64,000 nucleotides of DNA. Source: Cubamyces lactineus (lineage: Eukaryota > Basidiomycota > Agaricomycetes > Polyporales > Polyporaceae). Every line of letters starts with the position of its first letter. Positions within the stretch are counted from its first letter, which is position 1. The notes beneath the pieces are model-generated. The model saw only the letters and a program-made list of their open reading frames with translations, searched no databases and was not told where the DNA came from. The position numbers were made by a program, and so were the translations under genes. Positions 24,774 through 35,049 of the stretch are shown here, piece by piece. The stretch is taken from NCBI GenBank assembly GCA_022376465.1, contig JACDTU010000003.1, forward strand, positions 2,294,001 to 2,358,000, in the 5' to 3' direction.

Positions 24774-25461
24774 ATGCCTTCAAGTGTCGATGAGGAGACC
24801 CTGAACAGGCTGCGCAATGTCGGATCCCGCGTTCGAAAGAGTACGTCCTCTCGACCCTTGATCCCTTCCGTGCACGACCAACGCGTCTCCCCGTACGTGC
24901 TCTCCTCTAGGCGTGACAGAAGGCTTCCAACGCACCGTATCCGTCCCCACCGATCCCCTTGCGGCCAACAAGCGCCTTCCGTTCACCCAAACACCCTCCT
25001 TCATCTCATCTAACGACGCTATGCGCGAGTTGCTCGCGGCTCGCGCCGCCAAGCACAAGAGCACCTCCTCCGCACCTTCCTCTCCCCAGCAGCGCCCCAA
25101 GCGTACACATGGTGGACCTGATTCGGATGAAGACGCAGACCTTGACGACGACGAGATGAACCTCGACGAGGACGAGCCTACGACCGCATCGTCGGCCCGT
25201 GCCGCGCGCGAGCTCGCTGCCAGACTCCAAGAGGAGAAGAGCAAGCGCGAGATCAGGCCGCTCAAGAGGAGCGCGAGTCGTCCGGGAGGTGTCGCGACTC
25301 AATCTCTGCCCGCGAGCATGTTCCGCTTCTCGCACGACCCCTCGAACAAGCCGACGCCCGCAGTTGCTCAGATCGTGGAGGAGGACGATTGGAGCGAGAA
25401 CTTCGGTGGCACCGGCGGTGGTAGCGGGACTGCAGACTTGTCTGCTGATCTCGAGATCTGA
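24774..25461 (+). CDS. small acidic protein, possible Dif1/Spd1/Sml1-type RNR regulator
   Basis: About 205 residues, two exons. Exon 1 encodes MPSSVDEETLNRLRNVGSRV and exon 2 continues RKSVTEGFQRT. The VGxRxRKxVxxGF pattern resembles the HUG-type segment of yeast Dif1/Sml1 (VGMRIRQRVDQGY), which controls localisation or activity of ribonucleotide reductase subunits. A second block, TQTPSFISSNDAMRELLAAR, follows. The middle is very acidic (DSDEDADLDDDEMNLDEDE), the C-terminus contains FRFSHDPSN and a Trp-containing acidic patch (VEEDDWSENF), and the end is Gly-rich. The function is inferred from a short motif and order only. It could instead be an unrelated conserved nuclear protein. Confidence 0.5.
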
Positions 25462-25836
25462 ACGGGATGATGTCTCCCTCCAATCTAGCCTGGAAGTGAG
25501 TGGCTTGACATGTACAGGGCAGAACTCATACTGAAGCAACAGTGCAGTTTGACCCCCGATCACCGATCCTCGATGTTTTATCTTCTATCTCTCTTCTGCC
25601 TCTGAATTCCTCCTACTAAACAGTTCAAAGCTGTCGCATGTTGTCTTGTTCAACTGTAGGATTAACGTACGCAGTCGTCTGTTCCAAAGCTGTTGTATTC
25701 CGGACCTCCTTCTCGAAACGTATTCATCCACACTCGGTCGACAACTCATATGACAACAAATCTGTGTGCTTGAACATTGTGATCTACAATTCGTACATGT
25801 CGTCTCAGCCATTCGAAGCCGTGGCTTCCAGAACTA
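25462..25836. terminator. convergent 3' flanks, Dif1-like (+) and C2H2 factor (-)
   Basis: A 375 bp spacer between two converging stops. It is more AT-rich than the neighbouring genes, as expected for 3' UTRs and polyadenylation regions. No RNA gene seen. Confidence 0.4.
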
Positions 25837-27882
25837 TCAAGGCCAGTACTCCGCGTTCTCGTCCTTCTTCACCTCGGCTCGCTTCTTCGAAGAGGAAGCC
25901 CGAGAGCTGTCTTGCACGCCGTGCGTGACACGCATGTGTCGCTTCAGCAGGTCCTGCCTGACGAAGTTCCGCTCGCTGAACGGCGCGCATATAGAGCACG
26001 AGAACGGTTTACGGCCCTCATGGCTAGTCTCGTGCCGCTTACACTCGTTCTTCCGCAGGAACCGCATCCCGCTGAATACGCACATAAGTGGGCAGAACGG
26101 GCGATGTACCTCAATGCCTACGTACCAATGTTGGCACCGCCAAGGCCTATGTTCCACATGAGACCCGACATGTACGAGGATGTGGTCGCGCCTGCGATTC
26201 CGCTGTCCGCATCCAATAACGTAACATCTATAGTCGTCAAGAAGCTCTCCGCGCGTACTCAACCTTCCTGCAAAACTCTGCAAGAAGCTTCTGTCGAGCT
26301 CTGCGCAGGGGTTACGCATCCGAAAGTCGTTGGCGCGCCGGCGAAGTTCTTCTAATTCAATGCCAGTATGCGCGTTGAGGACAGGGCTTGGGGGAGGTGG
26401 GAGCACGACCGGTTGAGTAGCGGTTTGTGGTATCTCTATAGAGGCAAATGATCCGTATCCTGGAAAGACGAGTTGTTGCTCCTGTGGGATTGGGAGATCC
26501 GCGAGTGGGATCCGTTGACCAGCGGGGAGAGCTACATGACAACCTGTGGAGGCAAGACTAGGATGGTGGAGCCTAGGGTCGTTCACAGGGAATGCCGTGA
26601 TCTGACCAGGGTACAGAGGTTGAGGTGCAATGACTTTGCAAGCCTCGAGCGGCGCCTGCTGGGGTTGGTTGAGAACGCGAGGGATGTGACTCTCTTGTTG
26701 GGCTGAAGACTTAAGAACAGAGACAATAGCAGAGATAGCCTCCTCGGGAAAGTCGTTCTGAGCCAAGGCCTCATCCTGAAAGTCGACAGTATAGCCTGGA
26801 GCTGATGATGGTACCGGAGAGTTCAGCGAAGTCGGTGCCTGTAGAGTCGACTGTGCAGGACTCATACTACGAGCAGAAGATAGTCTCTCCAAGCTATGTT
26901 GTGTCGTATCGCCAGGGTCATGTCCCGACTCTTCGGACGCGCGACCCATGATATCGGCAGGATTGACGCAAACTGGAGGCTCCTGCTCTTGTAATGCCTG
27001 TTGACGCAAGTTGCAGTCGACGTAGATGCCAAGCAAAGGGGTAGGACCGAAGGTGTCTGAGTCAGCAGAACCAGAAGTCGACGAGAAGCAGATGATGTCG
27101 TCGAGAGACTCTTTCTTCATAGAAGCTATAAGACCAGTCTCAGAATCAGACATGCTACCGCACTGCGGGGAAGGCAGAGGTTGTAGCGCAGTCCACGACG
27201 GTGTAGAGAATTCAGCAGCCGGACAATCTGAGTACGGCCGCTCTTCCATCGTATGATCGATGACAGCAGACGAAGACTCCGCTACTCCAGGGGCCCGCTC
27301 GGGATCACTAGTAGGCTCGAGGTGGCAGATATCCTCTAGAGAAAGCGGCGTTGTCGCGAACGGGTGCACATAGGTTTCGGGCTGGGTAGCAGACTGCGGA
27401 GTTTGGAAGGGAGACTGATCGACAGGGAGAACGTGAGACGCGAGCTTGAGAGAGGCAGGCAAAGAGACCGGGAGAGAAACGGGAACAGGTAGCGGTACAG
27501 GCATAGGTACAGTCAGGGTTTGAGGGAATCCTGCAGCAGAAGCAACGCTATCGTATGACTGCATCTCCTTGCTTGTCGAGGATATACGTTGGGGAATCTG
27601 GAGGCGAGCGTGGGATACACCGGTCTGAAAATCGGAGGGGAAGTCCAACGTCGGTGTGAGGAGGGGCAAGCGAAGGCCGAAGGCAGAGATTGGTGCATGC
27701 TGAGCTTGCGGTAGTAGCCGAGTGGTCGTATGGTAGTCGAAATGGGTTGCCGGGAGGAACGGCGCCTGCGCCGGAGTGAAGTAGGGCTGGGAGAGAGTGG
27801 CGTGAGTTGGACCATGAAGATTCGATCTATTAGGCTGATTAGTGGATAGATATGCGTGGTTGTTGTAGTGAAAGTGCGCCAT
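25837..27882 (-). CDS. C2H2 zinc-finger transcription factor
   Basis: 663 residues after removal of one 54 nt in-frame intron. Residues 1-520 are low-complexity, rich in P, S, Q and T, with several acidic patches (possible activation domains). The C-terminal 140 residues carry three fingers: CYVIGCGQRN...H, CQHCGMRFLRKNECKRHETS and FSCSICAPFSERNFVRQDLL followed by KRHMRVTHG. The second finger is only complete after splicing: the unspliced frame reads CQHW and a false 18-residue insert, while splicing gives CQHCGMRF. The third has a longer loop than the standard finger. The start is the ATG at 27882 (MAHFHYNNHAYL). DNA target unknown. Arrangement resembles fungal stress- or development-linked C2H2 factors, but I cannot assign an ortholog. 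Confidence 0.83.
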   Translation of the reverse strand: MAHFHYNNHAYLSTNQPNRSNLHGPTHATLSQPYFTPAQAPFLPATHFDYHTTTRLLPQAQHAPISAFGLRLPLLTPTLDFPSDFQTGVSHARLQIPQRISSTSKEMQSYDSVASAAGFPQTLTVPMPVPLPVPVSLPVSLPASLKLASHVLPVDQSPFQTPQSATQPETYVHPFATTPLSLEDICHLEPTSDPERAPGVAESSSAVIDHTMEERPYSDCPAAEFSTPSWTALQPLPSPQCGSMSDSETGLIASMKKESLDDIICFSSTSGSADSDTFGPTPLLGIYVDCNLRQQALQEQEPPVCVNPADIMGRASEESGHDPGDTTQHSLERLSSARSMSPAQSTLQAPTSLNSPVPSSAPGYTVDFQDEALAQNDFPEEAISAIVSVLKSSAQQESHIPRVLNQPQQAPLEACKVIAPQPLYPGQITAFPVNDPRLHHPSLASTGCHVALPAGQRIPLADLPIPQEQQLVFPGYGSFASIEIPQTATQPVVLPPPPSPVLNAHTGIELEELRRRANDFRMRNPCAELDRSFLQSFAGRLSTRGELLDDYRCYVIGCGQRNRRRDHILVHVGSHVEHRPWRCQHWYVGIEVHRPFCPLMCVFSGMRFLRKNECKRHETSHEGRKPFSCSICAPFSERNFVRQDLLKRHMRVTHGVQDSSRASSSKKRAEVKKDENAEYWP

Positions 27883-28141
27883 GACGGTAAGGTATTAAAG
27901 ATACGCGTAAGTTAAATGGAGAGCAGCCCGCACAGCGGACGACGACGTGCTCCGAGGATAACGATGGTGGTAGTGTGCGGAAGAGAAGACGATCCACCAA
28001 CCACCAACTTCGCGTCCGAGTTAGAGTAAATGTCCACGTGACCGTGTCATGACGCACTTGTTGGTCGCTATTTTGCCCCGGACTTCTCGCTGTCCGCTTT
28101 GGGAACTCGGCAATACTCAACGCTGGCATATTTCCGACGGA
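27883..28141. promoter_or_regulatory. compact divergent promoter, C2H2 factor (-) / Cyc2-like (+)
   Basis: A 259 bp head-to-head spacer, among the shortest in the window. An in-frame ATG for the right gene at 28049 lies inside it, so the true spacer may be only 166 bp. Confidence 0.45.
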
Positions 28142-29363
28142 ATGCGCTCTCTTCCACCCGCTTTCCTCTCTGTCGGTCGCTATCGCCAAGCATGTGTTGT
28201 AGCAAGGCGAAATTTCGCGCGATCCGTCTCTACTAGTGCCACTGGATCAGTATCCTCTCGAGCTGGCGCAACCTCCCTTCTCTTCGGTCTAGGCTCTGGA
28301 GCATTTGTCGCGTCTTACTTCTTGTGGCCGGATCCTTCGAGGGCCGCTCCAACTAAAACCAACGCTCTACTGTCACCAACGCACTTCACGCCCGTTGAAG
28401 TCACGTCAACGGAAACATGCCCTGACCCCAGCACGCGCCTCATGACGCTCACCGTACCGCGACAATCAATACCGTCCACGGACCAGGCTGCGTTCGAGCC
28501 TATTTGGTCAGTATACATCAAAGATGATGATATCCAAGTCGAGAGACCGTTCACTCCGTTGGAGGGCATTGATTCCGAAGGACGAATCAAATTGTGGGTC
28601 AAGAAGTACGAGAAAGGCGAGGTCGCCCGCTGGTTGCACTCCAAGCATGTGGGCGATAAAATCGAAATACGAGGTCCAATCAAAACGTGGTCGTGGAAGG
28701 AGAATGAATGGGACGAGATCGTTATGGTGCGTACTTTGGGTGATGCTCGGTTCGGCCATTGCTGACTGATTGTCAGATATCCGGCGGGACGGGCATTACG
28801 CCTTTCTATCAGCTGATACACAAAGAACTACTGAGCCAGCCCGCAACGACGTCGAAGACGCGCTATACTCTGCTGCACTCATCCCGTCGGCCGATAGAAT
28901 TGCCGCCACAGGAAATGTTACAGCCCCTCATCGCCTATTCCCAGGCGCATCCTGACAAACTTAGACTGTCGTTCTTCGTGGACTCTTCCGATGGCCCTTC
29001 ACATCCGACAATGCCCTCCTCTTCTTTAACCGTAGGCCGCATTGGTAAAAATGCAATAGAGCGTGTGATGAGCATTGGCACGAAAAGCTGGTGGCAGTCG
29101 CTCTTCCACCGTGCCTCGGCCGAAGACAGCGCGCGGGGAAAGAAGGTGATGTTCCTACTATGTGGACCAGTCCCGTACGTGAACCACGCAATTAGACGCA
29201 GATTGTTGATGAACTCATGACCGGTCTTCTCCTCCCATTTAGGATGGTGGCGGCCATTGCTGGTCCCTTTGGCCGGAATTTCTCACAGGGTGATGTCGGC
29301 GGGGCCCTCGGAGAGCTGGGATACGGCAAAGACTCTGTCTGGAAACTGGAGTCTGTTAGTTAA
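28142..29363 (+). CDS. mitochondrial FAD/NAD(P) oxidoreductase, Cyc2-like
   Basis: Ferredoxin-reductase-fold flavoprotein with a mitochondrial presequence. The chosen start (28142) gives MRSLPPAFLSVGRYRQACVV followed by an Arg-rich, acid-free stretch, then one membrane segment (LLFGLGSGAFVASYFLW), an inner-membrane anchor. An upstream ATG at 28049 is in frame but spoils the presequence. FAD-binding motif ERPFTPLEG; KKYEKGEVARWLHSKHVGDK and IEIRGP; NAD-binding ISGGTGITPFYQL and LLCGPVPMVAAIAGPFG. The spacing and the 'YxxGEVARWLH' block resemble yeast Cyc2, a haem c maturation-linked reductase, more than standard cytochrome b5 reductase Mcr1. Three exons; the ORF ends KLESVS at 29363. Cyc2 identity is moderately sure, the enzyme class is sure. 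Confidence 0.75.
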
Positions 29364-29737
29364 GACATCGGACATCGTGCTTCACAGAGATGGTATACAG
29401 TAGCTATAGATGGCTGAGCACATAATTCGATGGCGGATCTGCAGAGATCTACAGCAGGCGAAATGAGCGGAACGTGAGTGGACCCCTCTGCGCCGGAAAG
29501 CGGACCGGAGGAGGGGGGAGTGACATGACTCCAATTCGTGACAGGATGAGATCAAAATGACTTGACCGCGAAAATGGGCGCCCCACTAGGGGAACGATTT
29601 ACTAAGACACTTTCTCCGACAATCCTCTCATCTATAAGCAACTACCTCTCGGCCATCTCGTGCTACTTATACCTCCATATCACCTCATCGTCGGCCTCCG
29701 ACTGCCCCCTCATCTCTTTGTCGTCTTCCAGTCCGCA
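29364..29737. promoter_or_regulatory. spacer and promoter of DRE2
   Basis: A 374 bp spacer between co-directional genes. TCTATAAGC at about 29630-29638 is the only TATA-like motif, roughly 105 bp upstream of the DRE2 ATG. CT-rich sequence follows it. Confidence 0.4.
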
Positions 29738-30817
29738 ATGGCACCGTCAGCAGTCTACTACGCCCCGCAAGTAGCCCAGTCTCAGGCTCAGGAGAAGCCC
29801 ACGGTCGTCTCTGTGAAGGGCCCCGCGCTTGCTATCGGATCCCCGGCGACAGCGCAGGATGGCAAGTACCAGTCCTTGATCACGTCCCTGGAACAGTCCA
29901 GACAAGTAGAGAGGCATATGGTCGATAGATTGCTCGACGGAGGTGGGTTCTACGAACATGACGCCCGGCGCTGCAAGCGATTGACCGTCCTGGGCCTTCC
30001 ACCCCAGCTACCACTCTCGCACCTTCAAGCTTCGCATCCGTCCACGTCTCTCTGTCCCCTGCGGAGTACAATGCGCTCGCGCCACGTATTCCCGAGCTCC
30101 TTGCCCAGCTCCTGGGAGGTCTGGAACCCCTGGGAACGGTCCACATCCTGAATCTCGACTCGGCACTTCCCAACCTTCCCTCCGAGCTCACGCTTGCCGG
30201 CTTCACTGTTCTCAGCGCGTCGCAGGACGGTGCGCTCATCGCACAGAAGCCGGCGCATTCCGTGACCTCTTCCGTTTCGCTTAAGACGGCAGCGCTACCT
30301 TTGCGCAAGAAGGCGGACCCGGAACGCAAGGCTTCTAAAAAGGCTTTGTGGGCGCTGAACGCCCCTTCTACGCCTTCCATTGATGCCGAGAGCCTCCTGA
30401 CGGAAGCCGACCGCCAGCGACCAGAGGCATGCGAGCCTGTAGCGGGAGGCGCACCCCGGAGGAAGAAGGCATGCAAGAACTGCACATGCGGTCTGGCGGA
30501 GATCGAAGCGGAAATGCTCGCGCAGAGCAAAGTCGTCCTCCTCGATGGCTCCCAGGATGGCAAGGCTATGGAAGTGTCTCAGAGTGAGAAGGCGCGACTC
30601 ATGGCTGCCGCTGCCGCGGCGCCGAAGGCGACCAGTAGCTGTGGAAATTGCTACTTGGGCGACGCTTTCCGGTGCTCGAGCTGCCCCTACAGAGGTGAGC
30701 CGTTACAGCCAGAAAGCATTCTCCCGCATGGCACTGAAGTATACGGGCGCTACAGGGCTCCCCATGTTCAAGCCCGGAGAGAAGGTCGAGATCGACTTTG
30801 GGATGGACGATATCTGA
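29738..30817 (+). CDS. DRE2: anamorsin/CIAPIN1 homolog, cytosolic Fe-S cluster assembly
   Basis: DRE2 acts with the diflavin reductase Tah18 to supply electrons to cytosolic Fe-S protein assembly and to the ribonucleotide reductase cofactor. Three exons (29738-29942, 30008-30694, 30756-30817) give 317 residues. The N-terminal methyltransferase-like domain includes [20 protein letters not shown] and [21 protein letters not shown] linker follows, then the CIAPIN1 domain with two cluster-binding motifs: [11 protein letters not shown] (2Fe-2S group) and [19 protein letters not shown] (CX2C-X7-CX2C). The end [20 protein letters not shown] is nearly invariant in the family. All expected cysteines are present. 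Confidence 0.94.
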
Positions 30818-31241
30818 TCCACTATACCCACCGCCTTCGGACTGGAACCGTCTACTAGCATCTTCGAGCTGTTCTGGCGGTATGCTATCCACACGTATAG
30901 AAGTTTACTTATGTTGTAGCATTTTGTGTATCCTCTTGTAAAAAGCTGAGCCGAGGTCACGGCGTACATATCTACCTTCGCGGACCACGAGTCCCTTGCC
31001 CGTTCTCCGTCGCTGGTTATCAGCCGATGCGTCAGAATTGTACCGTTGGCTTCGATAGAACGCATGCAAGATTATCGACATGCAGCACGAACTTCATGAG
31101 AGACATCGCATGCATTTGAGAGGGCCCCGCGGGGGCGCTAGATGAGCCAATGACGCGCTCCCCGCACGCGTCGCGTCTGAATTTCTTGCTGCAAAGACGC
31201 CCAAAGTACTCTTTCCTGCCACCTTCCTCTCAGCTTTCAGC
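30818..31241. other. spacer between DRE2 and BCD1
   Basis: A 424 bp co-directional spacer holding the DRE2 3' UTR and the BCD1 promoter. No RNA gene or open frame with support. The stretch immediately upstream of the BCD1 ATG is CT-rich. Confidence 0.4.
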
Positions 31242-32749
31242 ATGGACGATCCTGCCCCCTCAGAGCCTCAGGAAACCCAACAAGCAGAAAGCTCTCTCGC
31301 TGCGACCCAGCGACAAACCCCGCCCTGCGCAATATGCCAAGCAAAGTCCGCGATCTACACCTGCCCGCGCTGCAACATGCGCACCTGCTCGCTCCCCTGC
31401 TCTACAAAACACAAGACCCTCGGCGAGGGATGCTCCGGGGTCCGCAACAAGGCAGCCTATGTGCCAATGAACCAGTATGGATACATGACGCTCATGAGCG
31501 ACTACACGTTCCTCGAGGACATGGGTCGGAAGGTCGGGGACTGGGGGCGCGAGATTGTGCAGGGAGGATATGCCGCAGGCCGAGGCGCTGCTGCAGGTCG
31601 GGGCGGTAGGGACGCCAGAGGTCGTGGACGGGGACGCGGGCGAGGGGGTGCGCACGGGAAGGCAGCGTCGAAGCGGGACGTGCTGAAGATGCAGCTCGAC
31701 TTCCGAGACATCGAGATTGAGCTGTTGCCCAACGGGATGGAGAGGCGGACCCTTAACCAGTCTACGTGGGACTTCAAGTATGTCCCCGTCCAATATCTCA
31801 AAACGTATCCAGTAATGACCAAGAATTGTCGTCGTCTAGATATAAGACCGCTCTGCTCACAATTGAATTCAAATTCCACCCACCGCGGAATAGGCTCGCT
31901 CCGCCCGGCGAGCCTCCTGAGCCGCCCTTCTCGCTTTTGACCCACCGAAATGCATTGGAGACGACGCTACTCAGCGCGATGCAGTCGCACGTATCTGAGC
32001 GCAGCAAGTCGAAGAAGGATAAAACGCCGCCAACGTGGGTACAAGAGCTGGTGCTACCCGACCAAGACGTGCCGGATTCATTCATTCCACCACTATGCGT
32101 CATGAGCACTCCTCTCGACCCACTCGCATCTCTCAACAGCCATCCCCACATACCACAACCTGGGCGGATTCTCCGTACCGGGTACTACAAGCTTGACCCC
32201 AATCAACCCATAGGCACGTTATTGAAGCACAAGCACTTCGTCGAGTTCCCTACCATCGAAGTATGGGAGGAAGACGCCTTCCAAGGAACCATAGTCGATG
32301 AACGAGGATCCGTCGTCCACGATGCGTCTGACGAGCCTCCACCGAAGAGGCGGAAGTTAACCAAGAAGCAGATTGAGAAGGCGATGAGCGGGCTTTTGGG
32401 AGGCTACGGCAGTGACGAGGACGAGGAGGCGGGTGAAGAGCACAATGTCATGAACATGCTAGGCGGATACGCCGACAGCGATGAGGACGCCGGAGCGGAG
32501 CCTAGTGCTGCCAACGATGGAGGCGAGGAGGTGGAGGATGATGAGTGGGGGAACGAGGACGCCGAGGGGGAGACCGACGAGGAGTTCGAGGGCGATCCGG
32601 AAGTGCTCGCCGCCATGCTGCAGAAACTCCGAGAAGCGGGCGCGCTGCGGGATCCTGGTACGGACAGCGCTCTTGCCGGACTAGAGGGCGCGGAGGAGGA
32701 ACAGGTTGATTGGGGCGACTCGGGCGGAGAGGGGGACGAGGGGACGTAG
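31242..32749 (+). CDS. BCD1: box C/D snoRNA protein 1 (HIT zinc finger, ZNHIT6-like)
   Basis: Assembly factor for box C/D snoRNPs, nuclear. About 480 residues in two exons (intron about 31777-31841). The N-terminal zf-HIT finger is complete: PPCAICQAKSAIYTCPRC, then MRTCSLPCSTKHK and a final GCSG, giving paired CX2C ligands. NQYGYMTLMSDYTFLEDMGR is the signature block following the finger. An RG-rich stretch (GRGRGRGRGG) may bind RNA. The conserved core domain includes IEIELLPNGMERRTLNQSTW and, after splicing, YKTALLTIEFKF, then GTLLKHKHFVEFPTIEVWEE. The last 130 residues are strongly acidic with LLGGYGSDEDE and MLGGYADSDED repeats, and end at the TAG at 32749. Confidence 0.9.
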
Positions 32750-32807
32750 ACTTGCAGCTTTCGCCAGTTCGTTACATTACGCCGGCATAATACCACGGAC
32801 GTTGTGT

Positions 32808-33670
32808 TTAGACATCTTGGCGTCTCAGATCGAGCAAACCCTTCATTAGGAGCTGCACCTCGAGCACGGCGTCGAGGGATTTACTGAGAGGCGTTTCTTG
32901 GGTATTCCGGACGGGTGCAGCGGTCTTCACCTCTACCTCCCAAAGGGTATCTGGATGCGCCGGTATTGGTTTGCCAGTCTTGGGATCCGCCTTGTATTGA
33001 ACGAGGGTGCACAAACGTTAGCTATACCTCCGGGTCCCGACCTGCTCATAGATAGATGCACTTACATGCTCCTGTTGGAACATCTGAATGACCAGGCTCC
33101 CGCGCCGGAAGACGTACCCTCTCTTGTAGATCTGAGAGCATCGGCTGCACCCATCGTACGTTTAACATCATAGAAACACAGCGCAAGCTGAAGCAGTACT
33201 CACATATAGCCCAACGCGGACGCAAACTCCAACGCTTCGCCAACGACTTGACAAGTAGCCCACGGACGCACCGTCGCCTCCGGGTGCACGCGTACTGACT
33301 CCGGCTTCAAGTACGAGTACAGCAGCCTTTCAATCCACAGTGCAGTCCGCACTTCATCAGCTGGGCTGGACGAGGTACAAGGTCCCTCATCCCACTCACC
33401 ACTTTGAATTCGGCTCCAGGAGCTCCTTCCGCGCGCGCAGGAGCACAGGCTCCGTGCCCGAGTCCCGCTGGTGCTGCGCGTCGAAAGGCTCGAACACGAT
33501 CTCGCGCGCGTGCATCTGGTGCGCGGACTCGCTATGCAGCGTGAAGCGGTTCAGGATCGCTGCGAAGGACGCCTGAGCTCATGGAGTCGCGGAGATGCGA
33601 GAGTGTGAGGCGTACCTGGGAGATCTTGCGCGAAGAACTCTCCAAAGAGCGCGACTTCGTGCGCGGCCAT
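32808..33670 (-). CDS. MED18: Mediator complex subunit 18
   Basis: Head-module subunit of the RNA polymerase II Mediator. The ATG at 33670 opens MAAHEVALFGEFFAQDLP. An intron ending CTTCGCAG joins to AILNRFTLHSESAHQM and HAREIVFEP. Later exons give ELLEPNSK, GLYSYLKPESVRVHPEATVR, ALGYIYKRGYVFRRGSLVIQ, MFQQEHVDPKTGKPIPAHPD and WEVEVKTAAP, ending VLEVQLLMKGLLDLRRQDV. The beta-barrel core and the YVFRRG-LVI-MFQ-E pattern match Med18, which also shows the fungal/animal C-terminal helix. BCD1 and MED18 converge with only about 60 bp between their stops. Confidence 0.88.
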
Positions 33671-35049
33671 GTATTTGTAGACTACGACGCTGAGGTCAAA
33701 ACCCTATGGTGTCGCCGGGCTGTAGCCTTGATGGGATGGTGGCGGTAGCGGGAAAGGGAACTACGCTGGGATCCCGGGTAAGATTCAATGCTCACTTCAG
33801 CCACAAGCCTACATCATACCGGCCCGATGGATTTGTGGCGCTCGTTCAGTGTGTACTGGATGGCCGCTGACAGCGAGTGCAGCAACCGTGACCGTTTATG
33901 AAGCTATTCTGAATGTCTCAGAAGCTCTCTAGCTCATCACGAAAAAGGCGTCCAAATTGTGGCCCGCGCGAGAATTCGTCTTCTTATACTTGGTTATAAT
34001 AGAGTTATAATTGATTATCATACGTTGCCTCGATACAAACCAACTCAAGCGGTCTTATTATGATGCATCTTGAAATCGGCTTGCAACCGCATTACAGTCA
34101 TCTCGCAATAACTTTCAAAGGCCTGCCAAGCCGTTGCAATCATTCCGACGACTTGCAATCTAATACGAGGACGCGCGCTTGATTGCGCCAATAGCCTATG
34201 CCAATAGACAGGTACTATATAGGACCACGTCGGGGTTTGAATATACAATTTGTAGGCAACGTCGCGACGTGGACTCGAAACCCCCTTCTTCCATGTAGCT
34301 ATACTACCTAGGTGCCACCTCTCTGAGGTGTACTAACTTCGTATTGTCTTAGCCGTGGATTCGTACCAAGACAGCTATCTTCCGGCACTCCTGGCTCTGG
34401 TCCCTCCGTGCTGCGACGTCTTTGCTAGTCTTTGAACTTGTCTGCGGATATCTGCCAGTCTTGCTACTGTCTGGGTGCTACGTCTACGGCTATCGCTTGG
34501 TTGGGCTGATCTGAGTCTCTGGGCCTAGGCGAACTCTATCCTGTGCACTGGTCTTGGGATGCGTCGCCTTCTGGAGTCTCTTTGCTACATGCTGAGTACC
34601 AAGTACCGCTCACGTTCAGCTGGCGCCACAGCGGACAATCATACGATTGACATTCGGGCCTCACGCCCATGTCCCTTTTGTATATGCATATATATGTCAT
34701 GTACCTGTGTCATATGTACTTCCGTCATCAGAAATATATTGCTTGTTTAAACTGCCATATTTCCTTGTTCTGTTCGAATGACCAGTGTTTGCCCGAGAGT
34801 TGTAATCATCTCTGAATGTGTAGAAGGATTGTGCCCGATCCTATGAGTCTCAATATTTTCTTCATCGGATCCTAGATCAGGTTTACATGCCTTTAAAGGC
34901 CCTTGCAAGACGCTCGTAAGGAGCTCAACGCCTATTTAGTCACATTACTATTGATCAGGAACATATAATCATTGCATCGATTGTAACTCCTTGGAACCAC
35001 ATTACAACTGGTTGCAATCCAGCCTCAAATCGGCGACAAAAGTGTGATG
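33671..35049. other. AT-rich gene-free DNA with decayed repeats
   Basis: Starts with the MED18 promoter, then becomes markedly AT-rich from about 33950. No open frame carries motifs. Direct, diverged similarity exists between AACCGCATTACA...GCAAT near 34088 and AACCACATTACA...GCAAT near 34995. A perfect 12 bp palindrome ACGTCGCGACGT sits at 34259-34270. I read this as old mobile-element debris; no intact termini were found for this part. Confidence 0.4.

Noticed and set aside
34223..34284. Hairpin formed by CCACGTC/GACGTGG and GGGGTTT/AAACCCC
   Set aside because: The two pairs cross each other rather than nest, so they do not make a simple stem.
34272..34300. tRNA-like B box (GGTTTCGAGTCC on the minus strand)
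   Set aside because: One base too long for a B box and no acceptor stem or A box could be folded around it.
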